Assembly: GCA_037447655.1 (NCBI GenBank)
Contig: JBBHKE010002852.1
Location: 62,001-126,000, forward strand
From: Zygnema cylindricum
Taxonomy: Eukaryota; Streptophyta; Zygnematophyceae; Zygnematales; Zygnemataceae
DNA: 64,000 nt
Reading direction: 5' to 3'
Every line of letters begins with the position of its first letter. The stretch's first letter is position 1. The position numbers and the translations under genes are program-made. Positions 12,901 through 26,473 of the stretch are shown piece by piece. The notes below the pieces were generated by a model, which was given only the letters and a program-made list of their open reading frames with translations, was not told the origin of the DNA and ran no database searches.

Positions 12901-15900
12901 AACATTCCCACCCAGAAAACAGAAGAAAAGTGTTTCACAGTCAGATCGATGGAGTGAGAAATGAGAGGGGTGCGGAGTACAAGACAATATTTTTTCTATA
13001 GCTGCAGTGATACATCCCAAAACTACTCAATGGGCAGCCTTGGACATCTTTTCCAGTTTGAAGCAAATCAAGTTTCCGTCTTAAGAGGGCCTTTATGCTC
13101 CCTCCCAAACCATGTCATGTAGCAAAATTGAATGTAATCTGTTCTTTTGTCAGAAATAATAGAGATAATGAGTCAATCCGAGTCTCACCAATCTTGCAAT
13201 CACTCATTAAATTGTAACTTGAACAGCCAGAAATAACCTATCTCGGAGTATTGCAATGCCCATCGCTATCAGTGTAAAGGTTATCATTAATAGCAATTAT
13301 ACTAATTTAAGGCAGACTGATATGGACGATTAAAGGCACTTCTCTAAATAGTGCTACAAACACTATTTTATGGTTTTCGGTGAGAAAAATACGCAAATGA
13401 ATTAGTGTTATCAACACTGGGATAACCAAATTTCTGATTACTAAAGTTAGATGTAACCTGTTGCTGACTAAAATCAGAAGTAGAATGGGATGAAAAACAG
13501 TCAGATCAAGGAAAGCATTAGAATCACCTGTGATGAGCCATTGTCCCCGGAGTCTGTGTAAACGGTTTCCAGTTTGCCTACCAGCATGTTATCGCATGTC
13601 CGGCCACTGTCACATCCAGAATGCAAGTGAGTAAAAAATTGATGACGAGATAAAAAGACGATCCATATTATAAAAAACAAGTATCACTGATCAACTTTTA
13701 GAGACGAGGCCTTAGTCAATAGCCAACTTATTTGCAAACTCCGAGCAAACAAACTCTGTGCCTCACAAACTGGAAACACCTTGTAATAACTGAGCGAATA
13801 CCGAAAAGGGAGAATACCCCAGATACAGATTCTTCATTCAATAATTTTGTCATTCAAGGCAAATAACACATGAGCAACACTAATACAGAGTAAGAATGCA
13901 AAGATGATCAAACAAAGCTCTACTTCTGTGTCCACTCTCGCTCCTCGGGCAGCTACTTGTGACAATTAAGGAGCTCTCCTGAAACAGCATAGGACCACTG
14001 TAAACGATGCGGTCTCAGTTTTCCCACTGGGGACGTCATAAAAAGCATACATAAGTTATTCACCTGAAGGTAAGTGGACTGCTGTAAGTGTCGACGAGCC
14101 TAGGTTGGCCATGGTCGTCTCTGGCTCCAGCTCGCTGTCAAGAATTACCCACCCAATAGATGACCAAAGTTCATCCATTGTTACCTTTGAAAACAACTTT
14201 GGTTATTTCCAAAGTTCAGAAAACAAAGCTTTTTCCCCCTCTTTTCTTCAATGCCACTGTCCCTGTTCCTGGTAGTAACTACAGGGAGAAAAATGACAGT
14301 AGCTACAGGAAGAAAAATGGGGTAACCACAGAGAAAAGAATAGCAGTAACACTTCAGGGAGAAAAATGGCCAACATGTGGAAAGAGAGAGAGGGGGGGGG
14401 GCAACAGCAGGTCCACAACCACAGTCAGTTCCAGACATTTTTTTCCACACATCATCTGCTATAAGGACTCCTTCGAGTAATTTAAATTTGTTTCAACAGA
14501 ATAGAAACCATATATGACACATAGCCTTCAAACATTAATTCACCAAAAACATGACCAAACACTCTAAACACAAACAGAAGATGCTGTATCCCATTTCCCG
14601 AAACATCTTATTTCCAGTTTCTGGTCAATACAGGGAAAATGCCCACTTTTAACTTAAACCCTGTGTAGAAATTCACGAGTTGTACTTGCCAAGGATAGAG
14701 AATTCCTGAATGTGAAGTGTGGCGGAATAGCGTCAGAGTTTTCTGAATTGGATGATGACACATCTTCTTCACAGAGAAGAGAGTAAAAGCATGGACAGTT
14801 CATGTTTGAAAACTTAAACCTGTTCCCCGACTTTTCACTCATAGAAAAAAAGTTCGTCTGGACGACCAAAACGGAAGTTTCACTAACTTTTCACTAACTT
14901 CAGTGTGACAACAACATACCTGAAAACTTAAGCCTGCGGTGCCACTCCATTTGGGTCTTAGAGGTCTACTCCAATCAACACCAGCCACCAACCGCCCAAT
15001 TGTAATACCTCCATGCCATGGACCGGCCCCTTCTCGTCTCACACCATGGACAGTTGTACCGGGACTTCTGGAATTCTGTCAGGCCAACCGATCAGCTCGC
15101 AACTATGTGTGAGGCAACATCAATAAAAACTGCCAAGAGAGTGTCATAAAAGGTTTAATCACATGTAAATTATTCAGATCTAACGCGGAAAATGTAAAAA
15201 ATGAGCTCCAAGTACTTGCAGAAGAAGAAACTGTAAAAATGCAACTCTTTTTCTTGTCCAAGAATTTGGCCATCTCACCTGGATGTTGATTGCCCTTGAA
15301 GTCCGTTTATCATCTCCTTCGATCCATGGATCAGTGTAATTGATTTTAAACATTGAATCGAACTGACCGCGTTCAAGGGATATGTTCAATTTTTGATTGC
15401 GACCGAATGCATTTCGGTGTGAATAAGCAAAGCTGCAATGCAAAGCAGACCAGCACGGGTCCTCCAATTAAAGACCTAATAGAAGTTGTGGAAGGTTTCC
15501 CGTCCATATCTCATGCTTCCGACAAAAAAAAATCCCATACTCGTACACAAGAAGCATTGACAAACACTTGAATCCCAGCTAAGCAAAATTGATGCTTGAA
15601 AAAAAGAATCCCATATCCGCAAAAAAATTCGACTCAAAGTCACCATCACTCTCCACAACAGTAGAAATGAACCATTGTTCGCCGCGGTTCTAGGAAAAAG
15701 TCATTTGTTGTTAGTATTTTTTTGTTTCTGGAGTTTCATATCCTATTAGTTGCATAATCAATAATAAACATTACAACTTGTTGTCTGATAGTTTATGTTA
15801 AGTGTGTGAATCCCCAGTAAACAGACAACTCCAAGTAGTCAATATGTACAAACAGGTACAAAAAAACACTGAAATACCTTGGTGGCCAACAACAGACTGG

Positions 15901-18900
15901 ATAGTAAATTATTTTTTTACTACCCGAATCCTCGCCACTGCAAAATTTTGCAAAGGATTTTGCGGCTTCATTATTATTTTTTTCTCTTTATACGTTATTT
16001 CCACAGGTCACAATTTTCACATTGTTCAAGAATCCGTAACCTGTACATTTCGTCACTTGTTTGTAATGTATTGTTTTGGATTAATTTTGCTTTGCTTTAA
16101 ATTGGTCTAATAACGGGTTATTGGCAACACAGAAGGAACTCATTGTTGAAGATTGAAAAACTGTCACCAATATGAGACTCTAATTGTTAGATAACCTATT
16201 GTGCAAGGAGAACGGGATTGACTAAAGATGGAACTTGTAAACACAGTTTCAGGATTGGAGCATGCTTATCCATCATTTGAGACTTGTAAAAAAAAAAAAA
16301 AAAAGCCAACATAAAAAATAATAATAATATAATATAATAATATAATAATAAATATAATATTACATTTTTTTTTCATTATTTGGACGTTGCAGTTACAGTT
16401 TGCCCTTACTTCACCTGCTTTTATGTTCTAAATAACAAGTGACGCAAGTACATTTTTAGGCATAGGTAGTCCTAGTTGCCTGCTTCAATCAGCATGCCAT
16501 ACAACACATTCCAGCAATATATCAGGTACATATCGACTTAAACGGGAAACTAAACATCTTCAAAACCTACCTATAGAAGGGAATTATAGCCCCAGCTTGA
16601 TGCCAAAATCTTGACAAAGTACAAACTGCATGAGAACCTAAGTACTCAGTAACTATCCTTGAACTATTTTTTGCCAAAAACAAAAAAATGGCGTCATACT
16701 CTTTCCTGATGCATAGCTACAGTCTGTGCCAATCAAGTTCCGTGTGGATGCAGACACATCCAAAACAAAAACTAGCTTACCAACGTCTATACAGCACTGT
16801 GAGAACCATACCTTCGACACGAACTAAAGCTTTAAAGAAAATGCATAGGTTACGGATTCCCTTACCGACAGATTCATATGTGTCTACTCTCCCTTGACTC
16901 CACAGTGAACTTAGCTGTCTAAAAAATTCCCCTAGAATCGGCAATCCTTGATTACACAAGAAAGGATAGAAGAAAAGGAAAATCCCCTTAAATGAAGGCC
17001 CAGACAAGATTTATGCTGTGCAGCAGGCTAATTATAAACTTACAATTCATAAAAGTACTTCACAAACTTACAATTCATAAAAGTACATGACAGGATATGT
17101 GAAGGGTTCAAGGGCTCTGAAGAGGGCGCCCAGACCTGAGTGCAGCAGAGCCGTGCTCACGGGCCTGAGCCCCATGCACCCCTAAGCCCATTGTGTCCTT
17201 TGGCTTTCCTTGAAATAGTTTCTAAGAAAGGTAATAGTGAGTTGCCTTAATATATACTAGAAGAACCCTTGCATTTCAGTGATTTTTTGTTTTTCTTCTA
17301 TTTTTTTGTTTGTTTTGTTTGTTTTGTTTTTTGAAGTTAACGTGCCTGCTGCTGTATTCCAAATTAATGCAGTAATCGCATCTTCATATTTTCAGCAGAG
17401 ACTGTTAAATAGATCTAACATCGATGGAACTTACAGTAAGGGTATGAAAAAACTGGATAAGGAAAACTATAGCTACTGCAAAGAGAATGGCTATCACAAG
17501 CAACCGAACGCTGTAACAACTCAAGAAAAGTATCTGCAATTGGACAGTACCTCATCAAGGCAACAACTGCATCAGTTAACAGGTCCACTATACCTAACAT
17601 GGCTGACAACATGCAAGGAGACAAGTTTCCATCGTAAGACGTTTAAAAAAGGGTGTGTCATCTGCAACGATACTGAGACCAGCCTTGGAAAAACCTAGAT
17701 GATACAATTGTGGATGATACAAGAATGAAGAGGTGAGAGAACCAGCACTTTGTCATCAATCGCAGCACTTAGAAGCCCGAAATTTCACTATTGCCAACCT
17801 TCTCTTAAGTGCTCACGTGGAACTTGGCCAGCATTGACTTATAGGGTAATTATACGTACACGATTACCGGCAATGACTCGTGATACTGGCCAGAAATAGG
17901 GTAAATTACACGAGCGCTATCACTAGCGTTACTGGCCAGTAAAAAATAATTGCATAAAAAATGTGCTGTTCATACATTTCCGTACATTTTTCTGTACGAT
18001 TACTGCGATTACTGACCAGTAACGCCAGTAATAGCGTATGTATAATTACCCTATAATCGACATAATCGTACAAGAATAGGTACTGGGCTCGTATAATTCC
18101 CCTATTATAGAACATGACAATCAACTCATACAAAAGTCAAGGCAGAAATCAGTCTCCAAGATGTAAGTTACACTCTTAAATCGACATGGGTGAAACCCTA
18201 TAAATGAACAGGCAAAAATGAAATAAACTTTTTTGATTAGAACACTCTCATGGGCAATGGAAATACATATCAGAACATAAGTACAGAAACTGATATTGCC
18301 AGACAGTACCTTTCAAACAGTGCGATGTTATAGGAGAAGATAGGATTGTACCACACTTCTTCATTGGAATTGGCAACATAACCGGACAACTTGACCAAAG
18401 CCCCACACTTGGTCTATCCATTCAATGGATGGATTTTCAAACAAAGTATTGCCTATCATTCTCGTCCTGTTTGACATGAAGGCTATCCCACCACCCTTTT
18501 CCAAGACAATCATTGTCGGCTCTCCTGGTATACTTTCCCTTATGCCGTTGACATACTCACTACTTTTGACATAAAACCATGGAGCAAAACAAGCGGAGAC
18601 AAGAGGGCAACCAAAATGATGCATGACATACTTTACGAATGCAACTAACACTGCATCACTAAAATTGTGGCTTTATAATAGGATGCATATTTCGAGAAGC
18701 AATTTAGATTTTCCTTAACTTCACCGTTTACAAAACTGATGACAACTGACAAGATGCTGATACCATCGATATTCATCAGCAACATGGAATACAATGACAT
18801 TCCCAATCCCGAAGAGGCAATCCTCACAAGGCATCGATGTGTTTGACTAATGCAATGCTGTTCTCTAAATGTAGACTAGGAGGGATATCACAAGTAGTCC

Positions 18901-21900
18901 GTATCACAAAAAGTGAAGCCATTAATGCCCAGCTGGAGGGTTTGACACAAAAAGGTAACAAAGGTGATGCTTCTTCTCACCTGCCAATAAGACCGGACAA
19001 TGCGCCATTGGATATGCTGCAATGCCAATACCAACCCCACTTCAACTTTGGTCAAGTAGCATGATATGTCAAAAAAATTGTATATCAATCAGCTGACAAG
19101 AAGCCAAAGACCTGCGAAAACAGTTACAGCATAAGAGTCTTCCCAAGCTTCGGGACTGAGGAAGAAAATAAAGGCATAAAATTGTAGGACGTTGCATGAG
19201 AAGTAAAGGACATGCTTAAAGAAAAATCAGATGTACACTGTGTCATGTAGAGAACCAAAGCCCAAGTACTCCACACTCCACTCCCCATAGCTAGTAGAGA
19301 CAAACACTCTAGATTGAGTGTCTTTTTGACCCAAAATCATGAATTTGTGTAACCAACACTTTGATTAAGTGGCCCATAATGAGCCACATGGCATATCAAA
19401 ATTTAGTGTAATTAATTCTAATAACGTGTTAACAATAACGTTTACTAACTCTAATAGCCATGGCCGGTGTACGGATGCAGGCCAACCTGTTTCCTGAAAG
19501 GCCACCTCCCGCCGAAAACCCTCCTGCGACTCGCTCTACCACATTCATGGTCAAATCTACCATGCCCGTATCTGCAAATCCAACCAGCAAAAGTACAGCT
19601 CAATAATACCATAGTTAAGATCTATAATTTCGGTCCAGAGGAAGCAGCAATGGATCAAAACACCAAGATTGGAGCTAGCTTTCTCCTATTTAAGAAAATA
19701 GTTTTGTCCTTCAGCAAACAAAAACACTGACGCCCTGTTCATAAGAGCCTTCTGTGAGATATTCCGGCGAAAATGCCGGGAAGGTGCCGGGCGACGGTAC
19801 GAACAATCAAAAAGAGATGAAATTGACACATTTTTTTTTATTTTACCAGACATTCCTCATGATAATTCAGGAAATTTTGGTTTTGCATTCACATTACCAG
19901 AACATCGAGGTTCTGTTTTGGAATGAATGTATTTTTTGGTTGTCCAAAAAAGACAGGCAACTAAAAATTTGAGTGACAAGACAAAACACTCCAAATTTAA
20001 TGGTGCAATTTCACAGAAACTCTGTTTAAGCACAGCTGTTTTCGTGAAAAAGAACGTTGTAATTCGACTTTTCACTTATCATATCAAGTATATGTAAACC
20101 ATTGTCTCCATTTGTCTCTGTTTATGGTGGCAGAGGCATTTTTTGGCCAACTCAGTGGCAGTAAAAAGTTCGCAGAAAAGAGATAAGGCTTCGATGTGAA
20201 CAGGGCATGAGAAAGCTATTTAAATGTGAACGATCAAGACAACAGCTGTTGGAACTTCTGTCAGAACACAATTACTTCTAATAAGCAGCCATAGGATGAT
20301 CATTTAGGTTGCTCCATCAACAAATGTTCAACACACTAGCTGTGTCTCAGCTCAGGTCTATTCAATATCCAGGCCTAAAGAAATTAAAACTTCCTATTGT
20401 TTTTGCATTAGGTCACCTATACTTGGCAACAAAAACTAGTATATACCAAAAGAGCTAACTGATTTCAAACTCAATTTGATACAAGATGTCCGACACGCTC
20501 AAAGCGTGACTCTTAACAATTCAAATTATTCTTCCAATGATCAAAACTGGCTTTCCGCACCTGCTGGCTGCGGTACAACATTCACATCTTCCATGATTCC
20601 CATGGTGAAAACAGTCTCCACATCTCGCTTTCCTTGCTGGAGACTATACACCTGTCACCTCCCATAACTTTCCCGCAGCTAATTCATTTCTACAACTAAG
20701 TTTTTCAATATGAGAATGATATTTTCCTTTATTCATTCAGAAAAGGCAAATGGATTGTAAACGTATCGGCAGTTAACTACGGCACTTAGAGTGCTTATAC
20801 TTTGCATGCAAACCACACGAATGTGAATCAACCTATAGTCCAGAACCTGGCGGCTGGTTTGCTGTAAAAGACCATTTAACTACAACTTGTTGAACTAAAA
20901 ACTAAACACCAGGCGCCCTCTGTCTTGCTTCAAAAAGACTACACTGCCAAACCGACTATAATAGGTGATCCTTAGTTAGTGCCTCCTGTTTACAAGCGAA
21001 CATAAACCATACAAGCATGTTTAAAACAGAGGCAAAGAGCCTGCTATATGCCCACATCGCATATATACACAAAATGGTATAATTATAGTTTATCTTGAAA
21101 CACCTTATCCACAGCACCTTGGACCCAGGCAGAGAATACCAAAGGCACTAAATGTCCATAACTCGAGAAACCTAGAAGCCTTGCAAGTACATGGCGGCAT
21201 ACCTGGCCTGGCTTGGTCATCAGCTGCCGTAGAAGGGTTTCCGGCCTCGTTTTCCCTGTTGTAGGCTCCCCGCTGACACCACATCTTTCACATTAGTTTT
21301 CACATTCATGTCAATAAGAAATAACAAATTGAATGGACAAAACAACAAGTCACAAGGACATTCAGCATCCCAAAGTCAAAATGCAGGACAAGATTCAACC
21401 GAAAAACAATTTCAAAGCTTGTATGACAAAATTGTCACGACTTATCATAGAGTCAACAAATTCAAAGAATCAGCTTGTGGCTACTAGGCTGGTCATGTTA
21501 GTGGTATTGCAGCTTCCGACAAAATCATCAACATATAATGCCCATACACATAACAACCCTCATCTGGCAAACCTTGTCATGGAGTGGCACCCAATGTCAT
21601 ACACATTATATCGTTGTGCTTTCCCCTTGTGGGAAAGAATAGAAGATTGCTGTGCAAGGCATTGTTTTCTATGTTTTAAAAAAAAAAAAAATTACCCGTT
21701 GATTGAAAACAGTACAACATGCCAATTGCAGCCACAAACTCTATGCTACAAAATCGAATGAGACAAAACTGAAACAAATCATGGGCTGTCAAGTATAATA
21801 ATTAGCATGTCAGTTGTTCAATAAATTATGAATTTTATATCTTTGAATTCGACTGGCCACAAAAACCCCTCCATACACGGTAAAGCAAGGCCTCTGGATA

Positions 21901-24834
21901 ATAAATCTCAAGTCATTTGTTGCTTATCGCTTATTTCACGCTAAGAACTGTATTAGTTTCAAATTAATTTTTTTCTCATTGAACTGTGTATTTCGAACAG
22001 TCACTTAGGTGATTTTCCCCCTTAAATTTTATGTGTACATTGGTGTATTCACACATAGTTGAAGAAATTATTCGAAGCAGAAGATAATGGACCTTCCTGA
22101 ATTTACGTCGTAGAAATACTGCTCCATTGAAGTTCACTTCGCCAACTAAAATAAAATATTACTGAAACGGATGGCCAGGCTCACATGAAGTAGTGCCCTG
22201 GTATTTGAGATCCATAAACCGTGTATACTCCTTGCTCAAGTTGAAACTATGTTTCATCCTAATACATGTCAACTTGCTAGAAGCTGTCACCAGTTTGTCA
22301 CTCATAACATGCGACTAAGTAGAACCATCAATCTCACTTTTCTATTAGGTGAGCCACTCACGTTTTCCGATCTCGAAAACGGATGGTGATGGTATTGACT
22401 TCTGACTCTGCCACCTGAATGCAGATAACACCACCTGGCAACATGGCCATATCGGTAACCTGCCCATAAACACCCAGTCAACAAGCATTGTCATAATCCA
22501 GTGCTTGCATATTATTCTGTCCACTGGATCCTCCCTCAACTAGGGATCGTTCTTGGGCCATCCACGTGGCCTACATGGATAAATCGCCTTGCAACACATG
22601 CCCAATTGTGAATAAAGCAAAAATCATTATCAGAAGCAGTGAAAGACATTAGAGGTACATATTTCACAAAAATGACAGGTGATACCAACAGTTATCCAGC
22701 GCTCAGCTAGATGCCCATACTGATGGTAGGTGCTATAAGAACCAAAAGGAATGCTAGATTAAAATTTCTTACCTGTCCAAATAGACCTCGTGTATTATAC
22801 CACCCGTTAACAGTATCCATAGCTCGGTTCAGGCTGTGAATGTTGATGACCTTGCCTGTCAACCCACATCGTCACTTGACAACTGAGAAATAAGGAAGAC
22901 CAATATTTGGCCTCAAGAATCTCAAAAAAACAACCTTGAGACACTTATATGCTGCAAAGAGCAGCCATTTATACACAATTGAAAGAAAAGGATCATGAAA
23001 TTCTCAACCAATCTATAGAGATAAAGCCTTCACAAAATAATTACAGCGGACTTTCAAAGTTTTCCAAAAAACAGTCCACTTGCCAAAATCTTCGCGGAAT
23101 GCATTCTCCACTATACGTGTTGGTAGCACATTGGCTCCATAGACTTTTAGACCCATCATCTCCACATTTGGCTCCACCTGCCATCCCCATTGTCAAACGT
23201 GGACGAGAATTAAAAATGGATATTAACTTGCGGTTTGAATATAGCCCATGATGCTCAAGAAGAATAAAACTCGGTGCAATTTCCTTTGTTTTCGCTAACT
23301 ACCGCCACACAATTCCACAATCACCTTTTGAAACCTTGCCATTGACCAAGCTGGATGCCCTTCCCACCCCCAACGTTTAGACTAGCTCGATAAAAAAACT
23401 CCTCTTTACTTCTTTTAGTATCCTTGCACAAAGACATTTTATCTTTTGAAATTTTACCTTTGCAGCATCTCTCTCAATTTGTTATCTTTTATCTTGTTTG
23501 CTGCTTTTTTTGTTTTTACACTTTTTTTCTTTTTGCCATGGCTGACCCTGTAATACTCTCCTTTCTCTCTATCTCTCTTCCTTTGACTTTGGGTCTACCA
23601 AAGGTTTAACAATCATGTCAAAATAGCAAACAAAAGGCTCAAGCTCGAATCATGGCAGTACTCATGCTTGCAATTGACCCTCACTCCAAAGATAGTGCCT
23701 TACACAACTCATCCTTCAAGTACTATTTTCTAGCCAGGAGTGATTTGCTCTTTTGTCAAGTTTGAAAGTTATTAGGCAAAAAAACCGAAATTCCCCTAAT
23801 TCTCAACAGGGACCTAAATTCTTAGGCCTGAAGAATTCTTAGGTCTGAAGACCTAATTATTCGGTTTTCACTTAGGCTCCAGTCAAATCCAGCGCTATCA
23901 ACCTAAAAAAAAAACTAGGTCGAGGTTTGTAAAGATGGAGTTATACCCTAAAAATGAGTCGAACACCATCTCTAGTGTCTTCTGCAAGAGGTAAACAGGA
24001 TGCAAAATATCCGGTGTCAATGATTCGAAAGACATCTTCCTGAACCTCTTTTGTCGTCAGAGCTAGAGTAGGCTTTGAAGCTTTTACAGCTTTCATGGCT
24101 ATCCCTAAAAGATTCTTATCTTCAACATCTTGTCCATCCATATCCTTAATCAATATTTCACTAATTAAAACTCTCTCCTGGCCTTCTGGATCATCTGCCA
24201 GCTTTATTCCATGCCCTTTTTTACGTCCACGAGGCTTCCGCGTATTCGTTTTCGATGAAGGTGAAACGGCTGATGGAGAAGGCAATCCATCGTCTCTTTC
24301 TGTGACATTTCCTGAATCCATTTCTTCTCCTCCACTTTGACCGTTACTGTTTTCTTCATCGGCTTGCCCTCCAATATCACCAGATCCATCTGATCCCTCA
24401 CCACCAGCTATTGAGGATGACGAAATCGAACAAAGCAATAGGTTATTAAGTCCAGCCTGAGAAGAATGTCGAATTCTCCTAGAAACTTTCGTTGAGTTAT
24501 GAAGAGCTAAGCAAGCGTCTTTAGCAGCATTGCTTGCTGTACGGCTAAGAGAAAACCTAATTTCATGAAAAGCTTCCAAAACTGGAGAGAAAACTCCTTT
24601 AACATGGGACCCAAGTCGGTTGGAAAAATCTTCCAGAAATTTGGCAGAACAAGCGTTGTGCAGAGGTTCATCCAATCTTCTCGCTTTTTCAGTAAGGGCG
24701 AAGTTATATGAAGACTTCTGTTTAAAAGCTGGAATAAATCTAGCTGATAGAGAACTACCGGCATTTTCTTCTATTTGCAGAGGCAGTTGTGTAAATTTAA
24801 ATTTCACATTTTGTGCAGGTATATCGCTATCCAT
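9919..24834 (-). CDS. OEP80: OEP80 / Toc75-V, chloroplast outer-envelope Omp85 protein
   Basis: Omp85-family beta-barrel protein of the plastid outer envelope, essential in plants and linked to insertion of outer-membrane barrels. Exons (- strand order): 24834-23947, 23177-23084, 22855-22773, 22459-22362, 21272-21203, 20651-20561, 19571-19487, 19016-18981, 15432-15279, 15075-14920, 14134-14064, 13606-13528, 12894-12779, 11285-11138, 10945-10876, 10073-9919. They total 2,394 nt in frame (797 aa, stop TAG). An N-terminal Ser/Gly-rich region of about 200 residues is followed by POTRA-like segments (from ERVLISEIL) and the barrel, with [32 protein letters not shown], the loop-6 signature [17 protein letters not shown] and C-terminus FHFGIGYRN. 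The start is placed at MDSDIPAQN; an in-frame ATG 51 codons upstream (24987) is the alternative. It is divergent from PUS1. Oddities are a GC-AG second intron and a 36-nt exon. Confidence 0.96.
10088..10281. repeat. degenerate ~17-bp minisatellite
   Basis: About ten imperfect copies of a unit like aaaaaggacaaaacatc in tandem, inside the last OEP80 intron and just upstream of the terminal exon's acceptor. Confidence 0.85.
13320..13425. repeat. TA-MITE family remnant in OEP80 intron
   Basis: Shares the aaatagtgctacaaacactattttatggtttt core with the copies at 0.7, 37.1 and 46.7 kb. The borders are degraded. Confidence 0.4.
15433..18980. other. largest OEP80 intron: repeats, no coding exon seen
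   Basis: This 3.5 kb intron (- strand) holds an AATAAT/AATATA microsatellite (about 16317-16365), a 28-bp direct repeat at 17036-17091, the palindromic element at 17840-18055, and a G+C-richer patch near 17110-17170. An antisense ORF of 96 codons at 18361-18651 and its neighbour at 18645-18827 could be transposase debris, but I cannot assign a family. Confidence 0.55.
17840..18055. mobile_element. 216-bp palindromic MITE-like element
   Basis: The left end tatagggtaattatac is mirrored by gtataattaccctata at the right end. Inner parts also pair (for example gttactggccagt and actgaccagtaac). It is foldback-shaped and non-coding, and lies in an OEP80 intron. The superfamily is not determined. 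Confidence 0.65.
19300..19472. repeat. TA-MITE family copy, cccataatgagccac subfamily
   Basis: It shares the ccataatgagccacatggca stretch with 30100-30292 and, in reverse orientation, with 670-760. The right end actctaatagccatggccggtgta resembles the family terminus. It overlaps the area just before the OEP80 exon at 19487. Confidence 0.5.
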
Positions 24835-26473
24835 GGATGCCAACCAAAAGAAAACAAAAATAAACACTTCCACTGGATTACAGAATTGCTTGCACTCTAC
24901 AGTAGTGTGACCAGAATGCAGAGCGTGAACAAGTGGAGATATGCAGAACAAATACTCTACATCACCACGGTAGCAAATTGATTGCAAAAAGTTGTAGGCT
25001 TGTAGCTGTGCGTATACCTATGAATCGAAAGTGCGAAATTTTGTTTACACATTCCGCACTTGTGGAAACTGGAAACTATGAATTTTTCTATTGTAGACAT
25101 TTAGTGCGGCTACGCACGAAATGACCACAAACGCGGCCCATTATGATCATGGGCCACTTATAACTATTCTTAACTTGCGAAAGGTATATATCCCGTTGGT
25201 CGAATCTGTTTGCACGTCTTGACACTGAACTTTAAACCGGCGCCTGATCAGGTTGAACCGTTGAAAGTTCGGTGAAACGATGAGTTGGCACGAGCTCTTC
25301 TTCGTTCCCTTCGCTGTACGATTGTGTACGATTTCAAAGTCCGGTCGCTAAAAAACAGATTTTTATTAGATGCGTGGGGGCGAAAATGCGAAATGCCTTC
25401 GAATGTGAATTTGGCGACTTGCATTCTTCGTACGACAAAAGATTTCGCCGCTAATGCCTTTAGTTTCATTCCTAAAAGACAAAAAAAGGGCGAGTTTTGT
25501 GCCCTTTAGCGTGATTAAACCATAGTTCAAAAGTAGGTGACCGTACGCCCATACAATATGCCTATTGTATGCAAAACATACAATATGGCCTTAAGACCCA
25601 TATTGTATTGGCCGCAAATGAAATAAAATAGTAACAGGGTTGAGTTGCACATGGATCGATAGAGAATTAAACGTCATGTCTAAATTTGAAAAAAAAATAG
25701 GACAAAAAAATCTTTTTCTGTGAGTTTTGAGCGACTTTCTATTTAAACCATCAGATTCGGACGATCTGACGGTCGTTGATGAAAGTAACGATCTAAGAAG
25801 ATCACATGAAAAGCCCATAACACAACTTACGATAGGACTATCGTCAAATTCGGACGATCGGACGGTCGCTGATGAAAGTAGCGATATAAGAAGATCACAT
25901 GGAAAGCCCGTAACACAACTTACGCTAAAGGCGGCCAACAAAAGGCCTACCAAAAAACGCCTACTTTTGAACTATGGATTAAACTCTAATAACGATGGGC
26001 AGTATACTGTATAATAAATTTCGCACTGTTTGTGGATATCCCTGACGTCATGTCCGCACGTTATATTTAACAAGCTCGGATAGAGTTGCATATAGTACAG
26101 TTGTAGTGTTACCTGTAGAAAGTTAGAAACCAATCCGATTTAGCACAGGAGAATGGACAGAGCTCATTGGCTCGTTACTCATTAAGTATGCCAACTCAGC
26201 AAACCATAATATCGTACTTTGATGAATCGTGTAGCTTTTCGAAACTGAAGTACCAATTTTTTAGCCTGTAGGACCTTCCTACTAGTACGACAGTAGGTTC
26301 TTTGCACCTTCTTCCACCGACTTTTGCCTGAACCCCTCTCTGTTTGCACTTTTCCAGCCTCGATAAGCAATGTGGTGCATGTTGGTATGTTGAATGCGTT
26401 CACTGCGGAAGACCTTCATACTACAGTAATAGCAATACACTAATACTTCTGCACAGGCGTTCTACAAGCAGCC
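24835..26473. other. divergent promoter region between OEP80 and PUS1
   Basis: The spacer between two divergent start codons presumably holds both promoters; I see no clear core motif. Near 25545-25620 there are repeated inverted copies of catacaatatg/catattgtatg. The 93-bp tandem repeat lies at 25751-25936. A short TA-MITE right end (ctctaataacgatgggcagtata) is at about 25984-26008. Confidence 0.6.
25751..25936 (+). repeat. 93-bp tandem duplication, two diverged copies
   Basis: Copies start at 25751 and 25844. They share tcggacgatc.gacggtcg, tgatgaaagta.cgat and aagaagatcacatg.aaagccc. The 93-bp period keeps one + strand frame open (31-residue repeat with DESxDxRRSHxKPxTQLT). It could be a coding remnant or just a promoter repeat. 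Confidence 0.85.

Noticed and set aside
24095-24340. + strand ORFs opposite OEP80 exon 1
   Set aside because: Antisense shadows of a confidently identified coding exon.
24834-24987. OEP80 start at the upstream ATG (24987)
   Set aside because: The extra 51 residues have no plastid-transit character I can see and the internal MDSD start looks as good; left as an alternative.
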